In this document: in pieces, positions 28,480-35,609 of the stretch | Position numbering within the stretch: position 1 is the stretch's first letter | Layout of the letters: every line of letters begins with the position of its first letter | DNA from: Bradyrhizobium sp. WBAH42 | Lineage (GTDB): Bacteria > Pseudomonadota > Alphaproteobacteria > Rhizobiales > Xanthobacteraceae | Length of the DNA: 64,000 nucleotides | Assembly (NCBI RefSeq): GCF_024585265.1 | Contig: NZ_CP036533.1 | Coordinates: 5,837,001 to 5,901,000 of the forward strand | Direction: 5' to 3' | Position numbers and translations under genes: made by a program | The notes under the pieces: model-generated | Databases searched by the model: none | Told to the model about the DNA's origin: nothing | The model's input: only the letters and a program-made list of their open reading frames with translations

Positions 28480-28634
28480 TATACACCCGGGATCGCGGAC
28501 GTCAACAATTGTTAGCCTGATGGCTCAGTTTCGTCGATCGATGGGAACCCACAACGCGCAATTGTGAATTGGGACCTCGCCCCCTCCTCGCTAAACCATA
28601 TCCGGGGGCGCATCAGCATGATCGATCAGAGCAC

Positions 28635-29801
28635 GTGCCGCCATTTGTCATCTCATCCCCGATCACCCGGCGAAGCATTGCCCGCGCCGCATTCATTCCG
28701 TTTGCGATGGCGCTTTGCCCGCGCCGCGCCTCCGCGGATTCCGACATGATCGCGCAGATGCGCGACATCGTCGCCGGCGCGCTGGCGCCGACCGCGATGC
28801 CGGACCATGCGGGCGGCCTCGCCGCCGCGCTCTATGCCGGACGCCATGTCGAGTTCTTCAGCTACGGGTTCGCCGACGATGCCGCCAGGCGGCCGGTGAC
28901 ACCCGATACGCTGTTCAACCTCGCCTCATTGCGAAAGCCGTTCGAGGCCACGCTCGTGGCGCTCGGAGTGCTGCGCGGCGAGCTGCGGCTCGACGATCAT
29001 CTGCCGAAATATCTGCCCGAGCTGACCGGCAGCTACATCCGCAACGTCACTGTTGGCGAGTTGGCGACGCACAGGTCGGGGCTGCTGCTCCCGACCGATC
29101 ATCCGCCATGGCCGAACGAAGAGTTTACGCGCGAGCAGTTCATCGCGATGCTGAACGCCTTCGAGCCGGCGCCCGGCGTCGCACCCGGCCGGCAACGCGT
29201 CTACACCCATGCCGGCTACGTGCTGCTTCAGCTCGTGCTCGAGCGCCGCTACGGCATGCCGATCCAAGCGCTGATCGAGCACCGCATTCTCCGCCCCCTC
29301 GTCATGCACTCAACTTTCGTCCCCGAGCGCGGCCCGGACAATCGCGCCATCTTGGACGAGGCGGCGATACAGCGCGTGGTCCAGGGCTATTCCGACCAGG
29401 GCACGGCAATCGGCCCGATCGGCAACCAGCAGAGCTATTTCGACTTTCCCGGCACCGGGCAGATGTTCTCCTCGGCGCGCGACCTCGCGACGTTCGTCGC
29501 CGCCTGCGTCGACGGCCGCGCGATCGATCCGCATTTGCGCGAAGCCCTGCGGCTGACGCAGCGCGAGGCCTTCCATGTCGATGAAAAATTCGGCCAAGGC
29601 ATGGCCTGGGAGACCGTGCGCCTCCCGGGTGTCACCATCGTCGACAAGCCCGGCGGGCTCAACAACGCCTCCGGCTATATCGGCCTGGTGCCGGCGCGGC
29701 GGATCGGCATCGTCCTGCTGGCCAATCGCGGCGAATATCCGCACGAGATCGCCCGCTACAAGATCCTGCCGGAACTGGCGCGGCTGATAGCCTCACATTG
29801 A
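28635..29801 (+). CDS. Serine hydrolase, beta-lactamase class C / penicillin-binding-protein-like
   Basis: A roughly 388-residue secreted protein. A Tat-type leader (SPITRRSIARAAF..ALCPRRASA) is followed by a class C-like fold: SxxK as SLRK in LFNLASLRKPF, YTHAGY in place of YxN, and a KPGG motif near the C-terminus (VDKPGGLNNASG) where KTG is expected. Family members are esterases, peptidases or lipases; resistance to beta-lactams is not implied. The start is uncertain: GTG 28635 gives the complete leader, and TTG 28569 is a longer option. Confidence 0.8.
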   Translation: MPPFVISSPITRRSIARAAFIPFAMALCPRRASADSDMIAQMRDIVAGALAPTAMPDHAGGLAAALYAGRHVEFFSYGFADDAARRPVTPDTLFNLASLRKPFEATLVALGVLRGELRLDDHLPKYLPELTGSYIRNVTVGELATHRSGLLLPTDHPPWPNEEFTREQFIAMLNAFEPAPGVAPGRQRVYTHAGYVLLQLVLERRYGMPIQALIEHRILRPLVMHSTFVPERGPDNRAILDEAAIQRVVQGYSDQGTAIGPIGNQQSYFDFPGTGQMFSSARDLATFVAACVDGRAIDPHLREALRLTQREAFHVDEKFGQGMAWETVRLPGVTIVDKPGGLNNASGYIGLVPARRIGIVLLANRGEYPHEIARYKILPELARLIASH

Positions 29802-29811
29802 GACGGCCGCC

Positions 29812-30516
29812 TCAGACCGAGCGCATCAGCCCGCCATCGACGCGGATGTTCTGGCCGGTGATGTAGGCGGCGCCGTCGGAGGCCAGGAACGAGATCGTCG
29901 CCGCGATCTCCTCGACCTTGCCGTAGCGCTTCATCGGCACGCTGTCGCGTCGCGCGTCCTGCTGCGGCAGGCTGTCGATCCAGCCCGGCAGCACGTTGTT
30001 CATGCGGACATTGTCGGCCGCGTAAGTGTCGGTGAAGATCTTGGTGAAGGCGGCGAGCCCTGCGCGGAACACCGCCGAGGTCGGGAACATCGCGCTGGGC
30101 TCGAACGCCCAGGCGGTCGAGATGTTGATGATGGCGCCGCCCTTCTGCGCCTGCATCAGCGGCGTGACCAGCCGGGTCGGACGGATCACGTTCAGGAGAT
30201 AAGTGTCGAGGCCGGTGTGCCACTGCTCGTCGGTGATCTCGGTGATGGGGGCACGCGGCCCATGCCCGGCGCTGTTGACGAGCACGTCGATCCGCCCCCA
30301 CTTCGCCATCGCGGCCTCGACGAGGCGCTTCAGGTCGTCGTTCGACTGGTTCGAGCCGGTGACGCCGATGCCGCCGAGCTCGGCCGCCAGCGCCTCGCCC
30401 TTGCCCGAGGACGACAGGATCGCAACGCGAAACCCGTCCGCCGCCAGCCGCCGCGCAGCCCCCGCCCCCATGCCGCTGCCGCCGGCGGTAACGAGCGCAA
30501 CCTTCTCCGCTGCCAT
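29812..30516 (-). CDS. SDR-family protein with altered catalytic motif
   Basis: A 234-residue SDR fold. The cofactor loop TAGGSGMGAGA, NSAG at 81-84, Ser133, and the end TGQNIRVDGGLM are present. Where the catalytic YxxxK should be, 14 residues after Ser133, the sequence reads SAVFR (S147, R151), so both Tyr and Lys are replaced. The frame is otherwise intact and codon use is normal, so this is a divergent SDR and not a pseudogene. It may use other residues or bind nucleotide without catalysis. It converges on the serine hydrolase with a 10-base gap. Confidence 0.85.
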   Translation of the reverse strand: MAAEKVALVTAGGSGMGAGAARRLAADGFRVAILSSSGKGEALAAELGGIGVTGSNQSNDDLKRLVEAAMAKWGRIDVLVNSAGHGPRAPITEITDEQWHTGLDTYLLNVIRPTRLVTPLMQAQKGGAIINISTAWAFEPSAMFPTSAVFRAGLAAFTKIFTDTYAADNVRMNNVLPGWIDSLPQQDARRDSVPMKRYGKVEEIAATISFLASDGAAYITGQNIRVDGGLMRSV

Positions 30517-30631
30517 GACCGATGATCCCTTCAGTTGAGGCGAGCCGCAGGCTCGGCCTATCATGGGGCCTTCTACAGTCAGACCTGTCGGCAGGTCCAT
30601 GGCCCAAGGCATCCAACACGAGCGGCTTGAA

Positions 30632-31474
30632 ATGAGTGATCTGCAGATCCGCAATTTGCGGCCCGACGAAATCGCCCTCGCCGTCGACTGGGCCGCGGCG
30701 GAGGGCTGGAATCCGGGGCTGGCGGATGCCGCCTGCTTTGCGATCCCCGATCGCCAAGGCTTCTTCGTCGGCGAGATCGACGGCGAGCCGGTCGCGACCG
30801 TCTCCTGCGTCAATTACGATGACCGCTTCGCCTTCCTGGGCTTCTATATCGTGCGCGAGCGCTTTCGCGGCGCCGGCCATGGCCTGCGCATCTGGAACGC
30901 AGCGATCGCGCATGCGGGCGCGCGCGTGATCGGCCTCGACGGCGTGGTGGCGCAGCAGGAGAATTACAAGAAGTCGGGATTCCAGCTCGCCTACGCCAAC
31001 ATCCGCTATGGCGGCACTGTTGCGGGATCCGCGAAGCCGCCGGCCGATGTCGTTGCGCTCGACAAGGTCCCGTTTGCGCTGGTGGACGCCGATGACGCGA
31101 CCGTCTTCCCCGCCGCGCGCAGCGCCTTCCTGCGCGCCTGGATCAACACACGAGGTCACGTCGGCCGCGCGTTGCTGCGCGAGGGCAGGCTCGCCGCATG
31201 GGGCGTGATCCGTCCCTGCCGGACGGGCTACAAGATCGGCCCGCTCGTCGCCGACGACCGCACAGCCGCGGATCAAGTCGTGCAGGCCCTGCTCGGAAGC
31301 GCGGGCCCGGGCGAGGTCTTCCTCGACGTCCCCGCCATCAATTCCGCCGCAATCGCGCTCGCCGAGGAGCTCGGCCTGAAGCCGGTGTTCGAGACGGCGC
31401 GGATGTACACCGGGCCGATCCCGCCGCTGCGGCTCGACCGCGTCTTCGGCGTGACCAGCTTCGAGCTGGGTTAA
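30632..31474 (+). CDS. GNAT-family N-acetyltransferase (two-domain)
   Basis: A 280-residue protein. The N-terminal GNAT fold (about residues 1-135) has the acetyl-CoA loop RERFRGAGHGLRIW. The C-terminal half is a second, degenerate acetyltransferase-like domain ending with MYTGPIPPLRLDRVFGVTSFE, as in the Acetyltransf_18/YitH-like group. The acceptor is unknown. I place the start at ATG 30632 (MSDLQIRNLRPDE). It is divergent from the SDR at 29812-30516. Confidence 0.88.
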   Translation: MSDLQIRNLRPDEIALAVDWAAAEGWNPGLADAACFAIPDRQGFFVGEIDGEPVATVSCVNYDDRFAFLGFYIVRERFRGAGHGLRIWNAAIAHAGARVIGLDGVVAQQENYKKSGFQLAYANIRYGGTVAGSAKPPADVVALDKVPFALVDADDATVFPAARSAFLRAWINTRGHVGRALLREGRLAAWGVIRPCRTGYKIGPLVADDRTAADQVVQALLGSAGPGEVFLDVPAINSAAIALAEELGLKPVFETARMYTGPIPPLRLDRVFGVTSFELG

Positions 31475-31475
31475 C

Positions 31476-31925
31476 TCAATAGCAGCGCATGATGTTGACG
31501 GTGTGCTCGCTGCCGCCGCGGCCGGGCACCGTCACCTGCTCCGTCGGGCAGCTCGGCACATAGGGCCGATCGGACGGCACGACGTTCGGCGGATAACGAT
31601 GCGTCCAATCCCAGGGCACATCATAGGTGTAGGTGTAGCGAACATCGGCGGAGAGCGACTGGTTCATATCGGCGAAGGGCTGGTTGTAGCCGGCGCCGTC
31701 GTAGAAGTAGCCGCCGCCGCCCGGCCAGTAGACCCAGGGCGCGCTGCGGCGGTGGAACCGGGCGCCCGGCCCCACGTGCGGACGGGCCGCGTGCGGCGGG
31801 GCGGCTGCTGCTGCGACGCCTGGCGCCGCGGCGCCAGCGGGTCTGGAAAAACTGTCAGCGGAGCTCAGCAGCAGCATAGCGGCGCTGAGCGAGGCGACCA
31901 ACGCCCCATGTGATCTGGCAATCAT
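31476..31925 (-). CDS. Secreted Gly/Ala/Pro-rich hypothetical protein
   Basis: A 149-residue protein with a signal peptide (about residues 1-24), a low-complexity Ala/Pro/His stretch, a Tyr/Gly-rich segment (WVYWPGGGGYFYDGAGYN) and two C-terminal Cys (SCPTEQ, MRCY) that could form a disulfide. I do not recognise a domain. It lies downstream of the curlin-like gene cluster on the same strand but 175 bases away, across an AT-rich stretch, so co-transcription is uncertain. ATG 31925 is preferred over GTG 31937. Confidence 0.65.
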   Translation of the reverse strand: MIARSHGALVASLSAAMLLLSSADSFSRPAGAAAPGVAAAAAPPHAARPHVGPGARFHRRSAPWVYWPGGGGYFYDGAGYNQPFADMNQSLSADVRYTYTYDVPWDWTHRYPPNVVPSDRPYVPSCPTEQVTVPGRGGSEHTVNIMRCY

Positions 31926-32100
31926 GATACGCACCACACTGGTTTGGCTTTGCGAAAGCAGCTCCCCGCGGGGAGGCTAGGCCGGGCCGTCGCCCACCCG
32001 CAAACGTATAATTAATTATTGGTTAAGGCACGCGATTAGCCGGGAACCGGGTGCGGCAGAACGCCCGGAATTCGCGTCTGATTTCAGCGACTTCGTCCCG

Positions 32101-32382
32101 TCAGCGGCCCTGCTGCTTGCGCAGCCAGTCGAGCATGTCCTGCGGGCTTGCGCTGCCCTGTGTCACGATCGCGGTATTGCCGCCGCTGCGGCGATAGACC
32201 GTCGTGCGCCCGGGCTCCTTCTCGATCTTGACCTCGGCCTCTGCCGGATCACCGCTCTGCGTGATGACCGAGGTGCCGTTCTCGTCCTGGACCACGGTGG
32301 TATGACCGTCGCCGGCCCCGGCCGGCGCCATTGCAACCACGCTCATGAATCCCAGTCCGGATGCGAGCAGAAGCAGCTTCAT
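32101..32382 (-). CDS. Small secreted protein at the end of the curlin-like cluster
   Basis: A 93-residue protein with a signal peptide (MKLLLLASGLGFMSVVAMAPAGA). The mature part alternates short beta-prone segments (HTTVVQDENGTSVITQSG, TTVYRRSGGNTAIVTQG) with acidic and basic charges and ends in an amphipathic helix (PQDMLDWLRKQQGR). The N-G-x-x-x-x-T-Q-x-G pattern recalls a curlin half repeat. It lies 12 bases after the preceding curlin-like gene. It could be a chaperone, nucleator or anchor for the amyloid-like subunits; this is inference. Confidence 0.65.
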   Translation of the reverse strand: MKLLLLASGLGFMSVVAMAPAGAGDGHTTVVQDENGTSVITQSGDPAEAEVKIEKEPGRTTVYRRSGGNTAIVTQGSASPQDMLDWLRKQQGR

Positions 32383-32394
32383 GTCACACCTCCA

Positions 32395-32856
32395 TCATCG
32401 GCCGAACTGGAAGATCGCCAGCCAGTTGAAACGCCCGAACTGCCTCACCGCTCCCGTGTTCATGTCTCCGATCTGGAGCAGGAGCGCGTTGGTCGAATTG
32501 CCGATCTGGGTGATCTCGGCGGTGTTGCTAACCCCGGACTGACCGATCACCGCATTGGTGGTGCCGCCGACCTGGATCACATTGGCATAGTTGCGCGTGC
32601 CGTTCTGGATGATGGTCGCGTCCACCGTGCCGGTCCCGCCGATCTGAATCACCCGCGCGATGTTGATGCGGCTGTTCTCCTCGATCGTGACAGGCTGAAC
32701 ATTGTCGCCGAACTGCACGACCGTTTCGATGCTGACGTTCCGGTTGGTCACGCTGCGCTGGACCGTCCCGGCGCACGCCTGCGTCGCCGCACCGATGGCG
32801 GCGAGCATTGCCGCCAGGGCCAAAACCCGCCTCAGCACCTGACTGCCGCCTCGCAT
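32395..32856 (-). CDS. Curlin-repeat secreted protein (subunit 4)
   Basis: A 153-residue protein with an N-terminal signal (VLALAAMLAAIGAATQACA). The mature region is almost entirely a tandem of curlin-like units, x5-Q-x-G-x-x-N: VVQFGDN, VIQIGGT, IIQNGTRN, VIQVGGTTN, VIGQSGVSN, ITQIGNSTN, LLQIGDMN, VRQFGRFN, IFQFG. The period is about 11 or 22 residues. It is richer in Ile/Val and Arg than its paralogues and ends in FQFGR, reminiscent of a nucleator such as CsgB. It is 45 bases downstream of the next curlin gene in the operon. Confidence 0.85.
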   Translation of the reverse strand: MRGGSQVLRRVLALAAMLAAIGAATQACAGTVQRSVTNRNVSIETVVQFGDNVQPVTIEENSRINIARVIQIGGTGTVDATIIQNGTRNYANVIQVGGTTNAVIGQSGVSNTAEITQIGNSTNALLLQIGDMNTGAVRQFGRFNWLAIFQFGR

Positions 32857-32901
32857 CGCGCTTCCCCGTTCGTTGTCGACACTGACGAGATCGCTCGCGC
32901 G

Positions 32902-33312
32902 TCAGGGGCCGGTCTGGACGATGGTCGAGGCGTTGACGGTGCCGAACTGCGCCACCGTGCCCGCATTCATCGTACCGAGCTGGGATATCAGGCTGGTCGC
33001 CGACTGGCCGGCCTGGCCGACATAGGCGAAGTTGTTGACCCCGGTCTGCCCGACCGATGCGGAACTCGTTCCGCCGAACTGCAGGACGCCCGTGGCGTTG
33101 TTGCTGCCGTTCTGCGTCACGGTCGCGCTGGTCGTGCCTCCGATCATGAACACGCCCGCCATGTTGAGCTGGCTGTTCTGATTCAGCACGACGGGCGGTC
33201 CGCCGACCGAGACGATGGTCTTGATGTCGGCCGTCTGTGCTGTCGCCGAAAGGGCGCTGGCCAGGAACAGAGCGAGCGTTGCGGCGCATGCGCCGCCCAG
33301 ATGACGTTTCAT
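32902..33312 (-). CDS. Curlin-repeat secreted protein (subunit 3)
   Basis: A 136-residue protein. The signal peptide ends about residue 26 (ALSATAQ). The mature chain carries curlin-type units such as TVTQNGSNN, VLQFGGTSS, SVGQTGVNN, YVGQAGQS, LISQLGTMN, TVAQFGTVN and a terminal IVQTGP. It has no Cys and few charges. ATG at 33312 (MKRHLGGA) is preferred over a GTG five codons upstream. Third gene of the operon, 25 bases after the previous stop. Confidence 0.85.
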   Translation of the reverse strand: MKRHLGGACAATLALFLASALSATAQTADIKTIVSVGGPPVVLNQNSQLNMAGVFMIGGTTSATVTQNGSNNATGVLQFGGTSSASVGQTGVNNFAYVGQAGQSATSLISQLGTMNAGTVAQFGTVNASTIVQTGP

Positions 33313-33337
33313 GACATGCCTCACCACTTCGATCTGC

Positions 33338-33730
33338 TCACGGCGCCTGCTGGAGAACAGTCGATCCGTTCAGGATCCCGAGCTGTCCGACTCCGGCGGT
33401 GTTGTTCGCGCCGATCTGGCCTATCAGGCTCGAATTGGCGCCGCCGACCTGGTCGGTCAGTGCGGTATTGGTTGCGGTCGCAGTGGTGCCGCCCTGCCCG
33501 ATCACCGCGGTGTTGACCGTGAGCAGCGAGCCCGTCTGCAAGGTGGTCGCGGTATTGGTGGCGCCGAACTGCAGCGTCGTGGCGCTGTTGCTGGTGCCGC
33601 CGCTCTGCGAAATGAACGAAGTGTTGGTCGTGCCGAATTGCAGCACGCTGGCCGAGTTGCCGGCCCGGGCATCGGCTGCCGTCAGTGCAGCGAATGCCGC
33701 AACCGTTGCAATGAAATAGGTGATCCGCAT
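33338..33730 (-). CDS. Curlin-repeat secreted protein (subunit 2)
   Basis: A 130-residue protein with a signal peptide ending at ADARA. The mature part is Thr/Asn/Gly/Gln-rich: VLQFGTTN, FISQSGGTSN, TLQFGATN, TLQTGS, VIGQGGT, LTDQVGGAN, LIGQIGANN, GVGQLGILN, TVLQQ. The Q-x-G-x-x-N spacing is that of the curlin repeat that builds the CsgA beta-solenoid. The composition is low in charge, as expected for a fibre subunit. The next gene starts 25 bases downstream of it. Confidence 0.87.
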   Translation of the reverse strand: MRITYFIATVAAFAALTAADARAGNSASVLQFGTTNTSFISQSGGTSNSATTLQFGATNTATTLQTGSLLTVNTAVIGQGGTTATATNTALTDQVGGANSSLIGQIGANNTAGVGQLGILNGSTVLQQAP

Positions 33731-33846
33731 GTCATGTCCTCCGCGAGAATGAGCGAGCGTCGCAATTGATCGCCCTGCCCGGTTGCGGTGCCGGAATGGC
33801 CCGGACGCACCGACCTGGATGCGTCCGGCCCAAACGAACCGTGGCT

Positions 33847-34248
33847 TCAGTGCGCCGTCTGCGAGACGGTGCTGCCGTTGATGCCGAACACACTGATCTG
33901 GCCGACGGCGGCGGCGTTGTTCTGAAGCGCGGCGGGCCCGAACGAGTTCTGGGTGATCGAGCTGCCGTTGTTGCCGAACGCCACCTGGCCGGTGGCCGCC
34001 GAGTTCTGCACGCCGACCTGGTTCACCGTGCTGCCGTTGTTGAGCGAGGCCGCGCTGGTGCCCTGCATCGTCGTCGCACTGTTGATGATGCCGAGCTGGC
34101 TGGTCGAGGACGTGTCGTTGGTAAGGCCCTGCTGCGAAACGCTCGAAGTATTCACGACGCCGACCTGCACCGTGGTGGAGGTGTTGGCGGCCTGAGCCGC
34201 GGAGGACAGAGCGAGCACGGCAACGGATGCAAAAAACAATTTACGCAT
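33847..34248 (-). CDS. Curlin-repeat secreted protein (subunit 1, promoter-proximal)
   Basis: A 133-residue protein with a signal peptide ending SSAAQAA. The mature chain has units VQVGVVN, VSQQGLTN, TSQLGIIN, a Ser/Ala-rich insert, VNQVGVQN, ATGQVAFGNN, ITQNSFG, AVGQISVFGIN and VSQTAH. It is first in the operon, 134 bases downstream of the FixJ-type regulator on the same strand. ATG 34248 has GGG-type pairing upstream (AAAGGGATACTCC). It is the most Ser/Thr-rich of the set, and several units deviate from the consensus. Confidence 0.85.
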   Translation of the reverse strand: MRKLFFASVAVLALSSAAQAANTSTTVQVGVVNTSSVSQQGLTNDTSSTSQLGIINSATTMQGTSAASLNNGSTVNQVGVQNSAATGQVAFGNNGSSITQNSFGPAALQNNAAAVGQISVFGINGSTVSQTAH

Positions 34249-34382
34249 GGAGTATCCCTTTCTGGCCAAGTTGTCTGACTGGTTTCGGATGCCTTCCCGG
34301 AAAAGAGGCCGACATCGTAGGGATGACTCTGAACCGATCCTGGCCTGCGCGACAGACTGCAGTTCATGCTAGTCGCTCCGGA

Positions 34383-35024
34383 CTAGACGCTGCGTGTCGT
34401 CTCCGCTTCGCGCCCCATGCTGTCGACCAGCCGCACCACTTCGATCGGCGTACGCAGCTCCAGCTTTCGCATCATCCTGGTGCGATGGACCTTCGCCGTC
34501 ACTTCGCTCACGCCAAGTCTTGCTGCGATCTGCTTGGCGACGAGCCCTTCGGCCATCAGCAGCATGATCTCGCGCTCTCTCGCCGTCAGCATCTCGACGC
34601 GCTGGCGGGCTTCACGCACGCTGTCTTCGCGTTGCAGCCGCCTGCGGTCGCGCTCGATGCCGTGCCTGATGGCATCGAGGATCTCCTGCTCGCGAAAGGG
34701 CTTCGGCAGAAACTCCACCGCGCCGCGCTTCATCGCCTCGACCGAGACGCGGACGTCGGAGTAGCCGCTGATGAAGACGATCGGAATTGGCACGCCCATC
34801 TCGGCCAGCCGGCGCTGCAGCTCGAGCCCGGTCGGCGACGTGCCGGGAAACCGCACGTCGAGCACGAGGCATGACGGCCCGGGCGAAACGGTCTCGGCGA
34901 GAAACTCTTCGGTCGAGGCGAACAGCTTGACCTGATGCCCGGTCTCCTCGCAGAGACTTCCGATCGCGGCTCGAATCTGGGCTTCGTCGTCAACGACGTA
35001 AACTGTGGCTTGATCTGAACTCAT
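34383..35024 (-). CDS. FixJ/NarL-type response regulator
   Basis: A 213-residue regulator: receiver domain with VYVVDDEAQIR, phospho-acceptor Asp in CLVLDVRFPG and Lys in FLPKPFREQE, a Q-linker helix, then a GerE helix-turn-helix (LTAREREIMLLMAEGLVAKQ, VSEVTAKVHRTRMMRKL). This is the FixJ/TodT architecture. No histidine kinase is adjacent, so it is an orphan regulator locally. Its gene lies immediately upstream of the curlin-like cluster in the same direction, which makes that cluster the best guess for a target or co-transcribed unit. Confidence 0.92.
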   Translation of the reverse strand: MSSDQATVYVVDDEAQIRAAIGSLCEETGHQVKLFASTEEFLAETVSPGPSCLVLDVRFPGTSPTGLELQRRLAEMGVPIPIVFISGYSDVRVSVEAMKRGAVEFLPKPFREQEILDAIRHGIERDRRRLQREDSVREARQRVEMLTAREREIMLLMAEGLVAKQIAARLGVSEVTAKVHRTRMMRKLELRTPIEVVRLVDSMGREAETTRSV

Positions 35025-35609
35025 GGGGCTCCCCGGCTTGGGGCTCGATGAAAAAGCAACGAGCTATCCATTCTTCTTGCAAGCGAGATCAAGGTGCTTG
35101 GATGATTCGCGCAGATCGAGCGAAGCGCGTCGGTCCGCCGGTTCGAAGTCATAGGGCCAACACGCGCCGGAGACGAGTGAAGGCGTTCACATATCGGGCT
35201 TCGTGATGGGAGGGCTTCGATCTTGCCACCGTCGGCATCGCGGCGGGACGATTTGGAGAATGCGGCAATGCTGCGTCGTCGGATCGCCGGCTGCGTCATG
35301 GCATCGCCACCCACGTGCCGACTCGCACGCCTGCTGCTGGCCGCTCTGGCCGGATCAGACGGGACGTTCAGTCAGCTTATCGAGTTCGATACCGCGCGCC
35401 TCGTATCGATACGCTCGGTATGCATCCCGATCAAATCACGAAAAGTAGCACCCCACCTGCTTTACTACTGGATGACGAGGCGCACCCGACCGTCAGCCCG
35501 GCGAGGACGACATACTGACATTCGATACGACTTTCCATACTTTACAACCATAGCGAGCGTGCCACTTTTTCCCGATTCCCCGAAGTCATTTCAATCGGCG
35601 AGTTTTGAT
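35025..35609. other. Gene-free stretch between the FixJ-type regulator and the MacA gene
   Basis: These 585 bases hold open frames on both strands, but none has a ribosome-binding site, a recognisable domain or coherent codon use. The right half (about 35380-35600) is clearly more AT-rich than the flanks. It must contain the divergent promoters of the regulator and of macA. I see no repeat family member here. Confidence 0.6.

Noticed and set aside
28635..29801. Calling the serine hydrolase a beta-lactamase resistance gene
   Set aside because: The YxN and KTG motifs are altered (YTH, KPGG), and the family includes many esterases and peptidases, so resistance cannot be inferred.
32101..34248. 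Possibility that the small Q/G/N-rich proteins are pentapeptide, hexapeptide or RTX repeats
   Set aside because: The spacing x5-Q-x-G-x-x-N with an 11/22-residue period fits the curlin repeat; there is no A(D/N)LxX pentapeptide, no LxGxxx hexapeptide and no GGxGxDx RTX pattern.
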